Part shown: positions 1 through 7,056 of the stretch, piece after piece
How the letters are laid out: each line of letters opens with the position of its first letter
Numbering within the stretch: position 1 is the first letter of the stretch
NCBI GenBank assembly: GCA_030605265.1
Contig: JAUWIR010000147.1
Location: 1-8,887, forward strand
Source of the DNA: Pseudomonadota bacterium
GTDB taxonomy: Bacteria > SZUA-182 > DTGQ01
Direction: 5' to 3'
DNA length: 8,887 bases
Position numbers and translations under genes: made by a program
Notes under the pieces: generated by a model
The model's input: the letters and a program-made list of their open reading frames with translations, nothing else
Databases searched by the model: none
Told to the model about the DNA's origin: nothing

Positions 1-309
1 TAGGGAATGGTAGATAAAAAAATATAATCCTGTGCAGGCATCCTTCATTTATGCCCAAAAATAGTTGACACTTTTTAAACTTTGAACAACGGATGAACAC
101 TGATAGACACGGATAAAAAATCTGTGTTTATCAGTGTTCATCAGTGGTTAAAAAGTAGTTTTTTTATTTATCTGTAAAACTAAAAAGTGTAAACAGACAA
201 ATGAAGGATGCCAATTAATAGATACTTTTTCGTTCCGGCTTGTCCAGGTGTTCAGGTTAGGATGATGTTATAAAATTTAATAGGCAAAAGGAGAAGCTAT
301 CTCAAAACA
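1..309. other. Intergenic region upstream of the ECF transporter genes
   Basis: There is no convincing gene in this stretch. Most of it is the nested inverted repeat at 37-212. The remaining 97 bp before the ATPase gene contain an A/T-rich TATAAAAT (269-276) that could serve as a -10 element, but no good -35 lies at the right distance. The purine run AAAAGGAG (286-293) is the only ribosome-binding-site candidate for the ATG at 310; its spacing of 16 bases is longer than usual, and no alternative in-frame start lies closer. I recognise no riboswitch here, although many ECF vitamin transporters have one. Confidence 0.5.
37..212. repeat. Nested inverted repeat, MITE-like hairpin element
   Basis: Three pairs of inverted arms are nested around one centre. 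The outer arms are GGCATCCTTCATTT (37-50) and its exact complement (199-212). The middle arms are ACACTTTTTA (68-77) and its exact complement (181-190). The inner arms are 92-113 and 121-142: 22 bp with two differences, both of which would be G-U pairs in a + strand transcript, around a 7-base A-rich loop. There is no ORF inside and I see no target-site duplication at the outer ends. This suggests a non-autonomous mobile repeat or a dispersed hairpin repeat. The inner 'GAACACTGAT' type arm resembles repeats I associate with dispersed intergenic families in many bacterial genomes, but I cannot confirm copy number here. Confidence 0.7.
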
Positions 310-2028
310 ATGACAGAGCCCGCCATTTCCATAAAAAATTTGCTTTATCGCTACCGGGGTGAAAAAGAGTATGCTCTTCAAGAAATCTCCCTTCAAATAG
401 AAAAGGGAAGTTATTTGGCCGTAATGGGTCCCACTGAAGCCGGCAAAAGTACCTTAGCTTCCTGTTTTAACGGGCTTATTCCTCACTTTCACAAAGGCAA
501 ACTAAAAGGTGACGTTACTGTCTTCAATAGGAATACTCGCCGTTATTCAGTAGCCCGGATGGCTGAGCAAGTAGGTTTGGTATTTCAAGATTTTGAATCC
601 CAGTTGTTTTCAACCAATGTTGAACTGGAAATTGCCTTTGGTCCGGAAAATTTTGGTCTTTCCCGGAAGGAAATAACCAGACGAATTAAGCAAAATTTAG
701 CCTATATCGGGTTTGAATCTTTTCGAAACCGCTCCCCTGCAACCCTCTCCGGAGGGCAAAAACAAAAACTGGCCATAGCTTCTGTTTTAGCTATGAACCC
801 GAAGCTTATGGTCATGGATGAACCCACCTCAGATCTTGATCCTTTCAGTTCTCAAGAAGTCATTAAGATCATGGACCAATTAAGACAAAGGGATGAACTT
901 ACTCTTATTGTTATTGAACATGACTTAGAGGAAGTACTCCATGCTGACAATATTTTATTGATAAAGGAAGGTCGTATTGTTGATTATGCCTCAGCCAAAG
1001 AATTACTAAAGAAAGTTGATCTTTTTGAGCAATTAGGGATTAGGCCCCACGGGGTGGCCAAATATTTTAAAGCCCTGGGTGCTCATGAGCTGCCACTGAC
1101 CATTGAAGCAGGTATAAAAAGCTTTTGGGAAAACCATTGGAAATTATCAGAACAAAAATATAATCAAATCAAAAACAAAGAGAATGATCAGCAAAAAGGG
1201 GAAGTACTTATTCAGACCATTAACCTTGAACACTGCTATAGTAATAACTTCAAAGCCCTAAAGGAAATAAACCTTGAGATACGAAAAGGGGAGATTACTG
1301 CCATTATTGGTCAAAATGGAGGCGGTAAAACCACCCTGGTCAAGCACATGAATGGCTTATTAATGCCGACAAAGGGAAAAATAGAAATCAATGGCCGCTC
1401 AACCAAAGAGTTGGGAATTTTTAAAATTGGACAAAAAGTGGGCTATGTTTTCCAAAATCCCGATCATCAAATTTTTGCTGAAACAGTGTTTGATGAAGTT
1501 GCTTTTACTTTACGATTAAGAAAAAAAAATAAGAAAATTATTGCCAATCAAGTGGAAGAGGCCTTGGCTGCTGTTGGTTTATCAGGTATTGAAGGAGAAG
1601 ATCCCCATAGTTTAACCAAAAGTGGGCGACAACGGGTAGCTGTAGCCTCTGTTCTGGCTGCTCGGCCGGATGTTTTGATCCTTGATGAACCCACTACCGG
1701 CCTTGATTATTCCGAACAATACACCATGATGAATATGATTAGGGAACTTAATCAAAAAGGAAGCACTATTATTTTTATTACTCATCATATGTGGGTGGTT
1801 GCCGAGTATGCTCACTCAGTGTATGTAGTAAAAGACGGAGGAATCTTTCTTCAAGGGACGCCAAGAGAAATTTTTGCCCAAGAGGAAAAACTCAAGGAAG
1901 CGAATTTGCGCCCTCCCCTTCATGTTAGTTTTGCAAACCGTCTGGGAAAAACTCTTTTAACTTTAGATGAATTAATTTTCTGCACTGAGAAAGGACCATT
2001 TTTGGGTGGAGAAAGAAATTTATCTTGA
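310..2028 (+). CDS. ECF transporter ATPase, fused double ATP-binding domain (EcfA-EcfA' / YkoD type)
   Basis: This cytoplasmic protein supplies ATP-driven energy to an energy-coupling-factor importer. Two ABC ATPase domains are fused in 572 aa. Domain 1 (about 5-235): Walker A G40-T48 (GPTEAGKST), Q-loop Q93 in VFQDFESQLF, signature LSGGQ 146-150, Walker B ending D170-E171, H-loop H204. Domain 2 (about 300-540): Walker A G334-T342 (GQNGGGKTT), Q-loop Q382 in FQNPDHQIF, degenerate signature LTKSGRQR 435-442, Walker B ending D459-E460, H-loop H492 in THHM. The FQ-x4-QLF/QIF pattern is typical of ECF ATPases. A charged linker (about 235-300) joins the halves. The T-component start overlaps the 3' end. 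Oddities: E43 replaces the usual glycine in Walker A of domain 1, and S438 replaces the near-invariant second glycine of the signature in domain 2. Both deviations fall in the same composite ATP site. Confidence 0.93.
   Translation: MTEPAISIKNLLYRYRGEKEYALQEISLQIEKGSYLAVMGPTEAGKSTLASCFNGLIPHFHKGKLKGDVTVFNRNTRRYSVARMAEQVGLVFQDFESQLFSTNVELEIAFGPENFGLSRKEITRRIKQNLAYIGFESFRNRSPATLSGGQKQKLAIASVLAMNPKLMVMDEPTSDLDPFSSQEVIKIMDQLRQRDELTLIVIEHDLEEVLHADNILLIKEGRIVDYASAKELLKKVDLFEQLGIRPHGVAKYFKALGAHELPLTIEAGIKSFWENHWKLSEQKYNQIKNKENDQQKGEVLIQTINLEHCYSNNFKALKEINLEIRKGEITAIIGQNGGGKTTLVKHMNGLLMPTKGKIEINGRSTKELGIFKIGQKVGYVFQNPDHQIFAETVFDEVAFTLRLRKKNKKIIANQVEEALAAVGLSGIEGEDPHSLTKSGRQRVAVASVLAARPDVLILDEPTTGLDYSEQYTMMNMIRELNQKGSTIIFITHHMWVVAEYAHSVYVVKDGGIFLQGTPREIFAQEEKLKEANLRPPLHVSFANRLGKTLLTLDELIFCTEKGPFLGGERNLS
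1989..1995 (+). promoter_or_regulatory. Ribosome binding site supporting a GTG start of ecfT at 2006
   Basis: GAAAGGA lies 10 bases before GTG 2006-2008, inside the end of the ATPase gene. Starting there gives VEKEIYLDFNTI before the conserved MHQLDPRTK, as expected for EcfT N-termini, and makes the two genes overlap by 23 bases, which suggests translational coupling. The ATG at 2042 has no comparable purine run before it. Confidence 0.5.
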
Positions 2029-2787
2029 TTTCAATACTATCATGCATCAGCTTGATCCACGGACAAAGATCCTTCTTTTCCCACCTCTTTTATTCTTCTT
2101 ATTCTCTTTGAACACCCCTATTGGGTCCTGGCCGTTGCCAGTCTTATTTTAATCCAGGGGATTATTTCGAAAAGTTTAATCAATTTAAAAAGAATCAAAT
2201 ATATTTTATTGATGCTGTCAATTTCCGGTGTGATACTCTGGTGCCTATTTTCAAAGGGAGAAACCAAAATCTTTTGGATTTTTGATCTTGAGGCCGTGCA
2301 GTATGGTATTGCTCGTACCTTTCTCATTCTTTCCATGATTACCTCCGGGATGATCTTCATAAGTACCACCAGGAATGAGGAGTTTGTCCAAGGAATGATC
2401 AAACTTGGGTTACCTTACAAAGTTGGCTTTGCCATATCAACTGCCTTGCGCCTTGTACCCACAATAGCCGGCAGTGTAGTTACTATTGGCCAGGCCCAAA
2501 GGAGCCGGGGGCTTGATCTTGACAGCGGAAATATTTTTCAACGCATACGAAAAAATGTTCCCTTACTAATCCCCGTGTTTATCTCAATGATTCGAAACGC
2601 TAATTTACTAAGCATGGCTTTAGAGTCAAAGGGGTTTGGGGCCCAACCGGAGAGGACTTTTTATCTGGAGTTAAAATATCAAAAAGCGGATTATTTCGTT
2701 ATGGTTATTATGTTCATTTTGTTAGGCGCGGTAATTTATTTATGGATAAAGGGATACGGCAAAATCCCCGGGTTGATCCGATTTTAA
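2006..2787 (+). pseudogene. ECF transporter transmembrane component T (EcfT), interrupted by an apparent -1 frameshift
   Basis: EcfT is the membrane scaffold that couples the ATPase to the substrate-binding S component. The N-terminus is read from GTG 2006 (or ATG 2042): it contains the family-typical HQLDPRTKILLF, then stops at 2150-2152. The rest of the protein, from about 2110 (ILFEHPYWVLAVASLIL and onward), is read one base back and stays open to 2787. It contains several hydrophobic segments and both EcfT coupling motifs: QRSRGLD (SRG at 2503-2511) and ALESKGFG (SKG at 2626-2634). Joining the frames at the T-run 2107-2109 with one extra T gives FFLFSFEHPYWVL and a protein of about 260 aa, the normal length. 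The best start inside the second frame alone, ATG 2209, would lack the conserved N-terminus and first membrane segments. It may be a real inactivating deletion, a sequencing or assembly error, or, less likely, programmed slippage. The intact neighbours leave this open. Confidence 0.88.
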
Positions 2788-2833
2788 TATTAATAGTAAA
2801 GAATGTTCACTATTCCATTTTTAGGGAACGGAA

Positions 2834-2885
2834 TTTACAGAATCAACAGGATAAGAAAAAAGAAAATCCTGTTAATCCTGTCTAA
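2834..2885. repeat. Short imperfect inverted repeat between the T and S genes
   Basis: Arms 2837-2852 (ACAGAATCAACAGGAT) and 2866-2881 (ATCCTGTTAATCCTGT) are complementary at 14 of 16 positions around a 13-base A-rich loop. In a minus-strand transcript both mismatches would be G-U pairs. It lacks a following T-run placed like an intrinsic terminator. The ATCCTGTTAATCCTGT unit looks like a dispersed intergenic hairpin repeat rather than an operator, but I cannot count copies from one window. It sits in a 126-bp gap between two genes of the same transporter. Confidence 0.55.
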
Positions 2886-2898
2886 ATTGATTTTTTAG

Positions 2899-2906
2899 AA
2901 GGAGGG
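2899..2906 (+). promoter_or_regulatory. Strong ribosome binding site deciding the GTG start of the S component
   Basis: AAGGAGGG ends 7 bases before GTG 2914. The next in-frame ATG (2932) would be 25 bases away and would cut six residues, so the GTG is preferred. Confidence 0.8.
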
Positions 2907-2913
2907 TTTTTGA

Positions 2914-3756
2914 GTGAAAGAAGTATTTTCAATGTGGAAGCATACAAGAATGATAATTCTCACAGCTCTGTCTGCTGCTATTTTTGCTGCCGGGCTTATT
3001 GCCTTTAAGGGCGGGCTTGTACTCATACCGGGAATTACAGAAGTAAGGCCGGCAAATGTTATCCCTGTTTTATTCGGGCTCTTGTTTGGTCCGGCCGGGG
3101 CCTGGGGTGCAGCAATTGGTAATGTTATTGGTGATATTTTTGGCGGCACCTTAAGTCCGGTTAGTATTTTTGGTTTTTTTGGTAATTTTTACCTTGCCTT
3201 TGTGGCCTATAAAATGTGGGGCGCCATGTTTGGTTTAGTCCCTAAATCTGATTTATCGCCTACCACCAATTCCATGCGAAAGCTTTATGCCTATATTGTC
3301 ATAACCCTTACTGCCGCTGCCGCCTGTGCAGTAATTATTGCCTGGTATGCTGATTTATCAGGAGTTGTCCCTTTTGCAGCTTTAAGTGTTATTATTTTTA
3401 TAAACAATTGTATAGTCGAACTTCTTCTTGGTCCTCCCCTTCTGGTACTGCTTTATCCAAGAGTAAAGAAATGGGGGCTTATCTGGACGGATATAATGAA
3501 TAGAGAAGAGGATGTCTCCAAGGGATTTGCCAAAGGAATCGGCGCTCTTTTTATGATTATAGGGTCTTTTGGAGGATTGATTGTCGGCCTGGGGATTTCA
3601 ACAGGGCTTTATGCGCAAAAAATGTTTTCCTTTGGGGAAGGGGCTTCAGGGAAAATGGGGGTGTGGCTTGGTGTTCTTCCCTTTCTTCTTTTGATTTTGT
3701 TGGCCGGCTTTATGCTTTCAGGGCGCGAGCAGTTTACTGAAGATGAAGAGGATTAA
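2914..3756 (+). CDS. ECF transporter substrate-binding membrane component (S component), substrate unknown
   Basis: A 280-aa integral membrane protein with about seven hydrophobic segments (roughly residues 13-31, 45-70, 83-104, 125-146, 151-180, 208-232 and 247-267) and an acidic cytoplasmic-type tail (EDEED). The first helix carries a small-residue pattern (A18-x3-A22-x3-A26; LTALSAAIFAA), the kind of surface by which S components dock to EcfT. A second conserved-looking block, EVRPANVIPVLFGLLFGP followed by GNVIGDIFGG, is of the type seen in S-component families. It follows the A and T genes, so it is most simply the dedicated substrate-binding subunit of this transporter. It does not clearly match the BioY, ThiT, RibU or QueT patterns I know, and no riboswitch or pathway gene nearby reveals the ligand; a vitamin, vitamin precursor or related small molecule is the general expectation. 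The start is GTG with an excellent ribosome binding site. Confidence 0.82.
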   Translation: MKEVFSMWKHTRMIILTALSAAIFAAGLIAFKGGLVLIPGITEVRPANVIPVLFGLLFGPAGAWGAAIGNVIGDIFGGTLSPVSIFGFFGNFYLAFVAYKMWGAMFGLVPKSDLSPTTNSMRKLYAYIVITLTAAAACAVIIAWYADLSGVVPFAALSVIIFINNCIVELLLGPPLLVLLYPRVKKWGLIWTDIMNREEDVSKGFAKGIGALFMIIGSFGGLIVGLGISTGLYAQKMFSFGEGASGKMGVWLGVLPFLLLILLAGFMLSGREQFTEDEED

Positions 3757-3807
3757 TCTTTAATCCGTCAAATATTAATATTTATGAATAATTTTAAAAT
3801 GGTAATC

Positions 3808-3813
3808 TATAAT
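3808..3813 (+). promoter_or_regulatory. Possible -10 element for the 993-aa secreted protein gene
   Basis: A perfect TATAAT lies 39 bases before the ATG at 3853. The -35 region at the expected distance (around 3785-3790, TGAATA) is poor, so this is tentative. It would allow transcription separate from the ECF genes. The gene has no good Shine-Dalgarno before its ATG. Confidence 0.35.
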
Positions 3814-3852
3814 CCCTAGTAGAATTCCCATGAGAAAATTTTATCAAACCAC

Positions 3853-6834
3853 ATGAAGCATCACTCACTTAATACATTAAATTATCTTTTCATCTTAATT
3901 ATCTTGCTATTCTCTACTTTCATACCCAATACTATGATACAGGCTGAGACATTTTCTCCCAATAAAAAAGAGAGATTGTTAACCTTTCCCGAGCAATGGA
4001 AATTTCTAATAAACCGCGAAATGATACTATTGACAAGTAATCAACAACTAAAAGATTTACAGGACCCAGATAAAAAAATAAATATGAGTTTAACAGGACA
4101 AAAAGATTACAGGAGCCTGCGGGAAATATGTGAATCTGCAGCCCATCAAGGTAATGATACGATCATTCTTGCTTTTGACAACTTTTTTAGGGCCTTTCGG
4201 AAAAATTCCAAAGAGGAGCGAGCATTTCTGCCTGACTCTGATGAATATATTCAAATCATCAAAAAAATCAGCGATTTCATAGCAAAATATGATTTGGGAT
4301 TGGAGTTAAGTCTATTAAGTCCTCTTGAGCTAGGGCCTGCATTTTTTCAAAACTGTGGGGAGCCTGGAAGGTGGGTACATTATAAAGTAGGATTACGAGA
4401 TCCTAAAACCGGACAATTTAATGTTATGATGTGGCAACAGTTATCATGGAGTAATAATAAAGGGAAATTCCCTATCAAGAGAAAAGGTGTTCGGGTTTTT
4501 ACTTTTAAAGAAAAAGAAATTGCCAATGGCAGATATTCGGTAGTTCATCCAAAGGATATTAAAGAAATAACTTCCGGAATTAACATAGAAGAATGGCCGG
4601 GAACGGAAAGTCCTGCGGAAAAATCCTTTCGAGCAAAAAGGATCAGGGTTTATCATCAAGGTAATAAAGCTTTTCAGGGGTACGATCGAGTATTGGTGCT
4701 GCTCATTTACCAGAGCCCGGAAATGGACTATTTTAGTCCCAAGGCCCCTGGATATTTAAGAAATCTGATAAAAAAATATTGGAAAGCCGGTATACGGCTT
4801 AATGCACTTTACTCAGATGAAATGCATATCCAACAGGACTGGAATTATTTTAACCATCATGATAACGGCCAGTTTGCCCTAAGGTATTTAACAAAAAATA
4901 TGGCCACTAGATATGCACAGCTTTATGGAGCTGAATATGAAGACATGGATAAATATATGCTCTATTTCTGTTATGGCCCCAAAATTTTCCTCAATACATC
5001 TCGGGCTAATCGAAACACTCAATATATAATGGGTGAATTACCTGAAGATATTCACAAAACGATTTTATTCAGAGACCGATATTACAAATTATTAAATCAT
5101 CACCTAGTGGACTTATTTTTACAAGCAAAAACATATGCCGAAAAGTTATACGGAAAAGAGTTACTAACACGGGCGCATGCCTCATGGGCACAAAGCCCGA
5201 CTATAGATCAATGGGAGGTAGGTAATCTGCACCATCCCGGCTACCAGTATGAATATACACCTAACTTTATCTGGTCAAACACAGTACATCAGGCCGCATC
5301 CGGTTGCTATGATTATTTTAAATGGGGAGAATTTCTTAATGGCTCAGGTAATGATTTTGCAGAAGCCGGCTGGGCGGACCGGAATTATTATGGCCTTGCT
5401 CTAGCTTGTTCTATCGGAATTATAAATAGATATCCCAATGCCTATTCATTCCATAGCTGCATGCCGGAGCAAGTAGCTGAACGAAGGCGGGCTATTGCCG
5501 ACGCCTTCGGCACTGATGCCAGCCCTACCATTAAAAGCATTACAGATAATGTTCATCGAGATGTTGAAGTATTAATGCTCTACCCGATGAGTTTGGTTGC
5601 TGCAGAAGAACGTTTTGGTAGTTGGATGGTACAATATGGATATGCTAATTACATTACTGCGGAAAAACTTTTGGAAATCGGTAAGGTGACCTCAAATGGA
5701 AAGATTGAATTAGCGGATCGATCATTTTCAACACTTGTTGCCTTATTTGAAATCATTCCCCCTCCCGGAATAATCGAAATGATGAATACTCTTACCCAAA
5801 ATGGCGGAAAGGCCATCTGGTCGGGACCGCCTCCCCTCATTTCTGCGGACGGAAAAGCTTGTTTGAGGAAATGGGAAAAATTATTCAATGTTCATTATTC
5901 ACCTTCAATTTATCAAGGAGAAATAGCTGCAGGGAAAGTTGTGGAATTTCAAAACAGTCTTCAAACAATTCCTGATCAAATTATTTTAACCGATTTTATT
6001 ATTGATAGAATTTATCCTGTTACCCCCAAGCCTGGAAGTGAAATTGTTGCTACTATTAATAATAAACCTGTAGGTGTCAAACAAAAGAACGACAAAGGAT
6101 TTTTATATTATCTTGGGTTCCGGCCTAGAGATGATCAGTCTATGAGTTTGGGTCGAGAGCAAAGGACATGGTTTGAAGTGTTAAACGCCATTGGTTCTTA
6201 CCCTTCTACAGGCAAATTTAAGGGAACAAACGATAATACAGAATATATTTCCAGAACTACAGATTACTGTGCTACTCATTTTCCTAATGGTACCACTATC
6301 TTAGCGAAACATTATCGAAAACATCAAGAAAATTGGCCTGGTAGTTTCGCCAGAGATGATTTACAAGACAAAAAAATATTACGAAAAAATCCATTGCCCT
6401 CAGATAAGATCAAAGTGACTGGGATCAAGGTAAATGGACATGAAATTTCTTATGATGGTAGGCTCATACTGGCCTTTAACACAGATGCAGAAGATAATCT
6501 GATTGCCTTTGAGGGACATGATTGTAATCAAATCACCATTGATGGAAAATTTTACAAACTGTCAGATAAGAAGCAAAATCTTATTGCTTGGGCCCCGGTA
6601 TCTTCAGAACGAAGGATTACAGACAAGGCATTTTTCCAAATCTTTTTTGAAGCCTCAGGGGATATTTTTATTCCCTTTAAAAAAATATATAAAAATATGA
6701 AATTATTTAAAGAAGGAAATTCTCCAGGCTCAAAAGGAGAAGAGATACCCTTTGAATTGCAAAAAGGAATACTTAAATTGTTCGCAGATAAAACCAATGC
6801 AAACTGTTGGTTATATATGGTAGGTGAAAATTGA
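3853..6834 (+). CDS. Large secreted protein, putative glycoside-hydrolase-like enzyme
   Basis: The protein has 993 aa. A signal peptide is visible: basic/polar N-terminus, hydrophobic core about 11-25, likely cleavage after IQA (residue 31). Residues about 55-540 are rich in aromatic, Asp and Glu residues and read like a TIM-barrel glycosidase. Possible active-site positions are D322-E323 in LYSDEMHIQQDW, the E455 region in SPTIDQWEVGN, and E504 in GNDFAEAGWADRN. Residues about 570-665 (VEVLMLYP to GGKAIWSGPPP at 651-661) resemble the Rossmann-like middle domain of GH42-type beta-galactosidases, with the typical 'LxxxxxNGGKxxW' end. Residues about 800-993 look like an accessory beta-rich domain (FPNGTTI at 810-816; HYRKHQENWPGSFARDD). 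I cannot name a family, and glycosidase activity is inferred from layout only. The ATG is the first start after an in-frame stop at 3817; its ribosome binding site is weak. The protein may act outside the cell on a glycan or glycoside. Confidence 0.6.
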   Translation: MKHHSLNTLNYLFILIILLFSTFIPNTMIQAETFSPNKKERLLTFPEQWKFLINREMILLTSNQQLKDLQDPDKKINMSLTGQKDYRSLREICESAAHQGNDTIILAFDNFFRAFRKNSKEERAFLPDSDEYIQIIKKISDFIAKYDLGLELSLLSPLELGPAFFQNCGEPGRWVHYKVGLRDPKTGQFNVMMWQQLSWSNNKGKFPIKRKGVRVFTFKEKEIANGRYSVVHPKDIKEITSGINIEEWPGTESPAEKSFRAKRIRVYHQGNKAFQGYDRVLVLLIYQSPEMDYFSPKAPGYLRNLIKKYWKAGIRLNALYSDEMHIQQDWNYFNHHDNGQFALRYLTKNMATRYAQLYGAEYEDMDKYMLYFCYGPKIFLNTSRANRNTQYIMGELPEDIHKTILFRDRYYKLLNHHLVDLFLQAKTYAEKLYGKELLTRAHASWAQSPTIDQWEVGNLHHPGYQYEYTPNFIWSNTVHQAASGCYDYFKWGEFLNGSGNDFAEAGWADRNYYGLALACSIGIINRYPNAYSFHSCMPEQVAERRRAIADAFGTDASPTIKSITDNVHRDVEVLMLYPMSLVAAEERFGSWMVQYGYANYITAEKLLEIGKVTSNGKIELADRSFSTLVALFEIIPPPGIIEMMNTLTQNGGKAIWSGPPPLISADGKACLRKWEKLFNVHYSPSIYQGEIAAGKVVEFQNSLQTIPDQIILTDFIIDRIYPVTPKPGSEIVATINNKPVGVKQKNDKGFLYYLGFRPRDDQSMSLGREQRTWFEVLNAIGSYPSTGKFKGTNDNTEYISRTTDYCATHFPNGTTILAKHYRKHQENWPGSFARDDLQDKKILRKNPLPSDKIKVTGIKVNGHEISYDGRLILAFNTDAEDNLIAFEGHDCNQITIDGKFYKLSDKKQNLIAWAPVSSERRITDKAFFQIFFEASGDIFIPFKKIYKNMKLFKEGNSPGSKGEEIPFELQKGILKLFADKTNANCWLYMVGEN

Positions 6835-6968
6835 AAAAGCTAATAATTGCAACAGAAAGGAGCAAGGTGCGGTTAAAAAAAATTAATAAAAATTATAATA
6901 TTTTTATACTTCTATAAATTTGTAGTTTAAATTAATATTAATGCCTCCAAGTAACTCCAGCCAATCTC

Positions 6969-6997
6969 TTGACAATGGGATAATTTAAAATTATAGT
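6969..6997 (+). promoter_or_regulatory. SigmaA-type promoter for the PHP-domain gene
   Basis: TTGACA (6969-6974) and TATAGT (6992-6997) are separated by exactly 17 bases. The predicted start near 7004 gives a leader of about 50 bases before ATG 7057. This is the best promoter match in the window. The rest of the 6835-7056 gap is very A/T-rich, holds an A/T-only inverted repeat (6886-6893 and 6900-6907), and has no GC-rich terminator. Confidence 0.65.
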
Positions 6998-7056
6998 TAT
7001 TAATTTGTAAAATAGTAAAATAATACAAACTGTCACTCTTTGCAAGAAACAAGGCA

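Noticed and set aside
1612..1815. Open minus-strand stretch inside the ATPase gene
   Set aside because: It is a shadow of the conserved domain 2 coding sequence, with no recognisable motifs.
2209..2787. Taking ATG 2209 as the true start of a shorter EcfT
   Set aside because: The reading frame upstream of it is clearly EcfT-like back to about 2110, there is no ribosome binding site at 2209, and the conserved N-terminus lies in the other frame just upstream.
3830..3856. Alternative upstream ATG at 3830 for the secreted protein
   Set aside because: It is in a different frame and reaches a stop after eight codons.
6886..6907. A/T-only inverted repeat as a terminator of the 993-aa gene
   Set aside because: The stem has no G/C pairs and would be too weak for an intrinsic terminator.
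6831..6917. 28-codon ORF from TTG overlapping the stop of the 993-aa gene (KKLIIATERSK...)
   Set aside because: It has no good ribosome binding site and its second half is low-complexity A/T-rich sequence. It could be a remnant, but I cannot support it.
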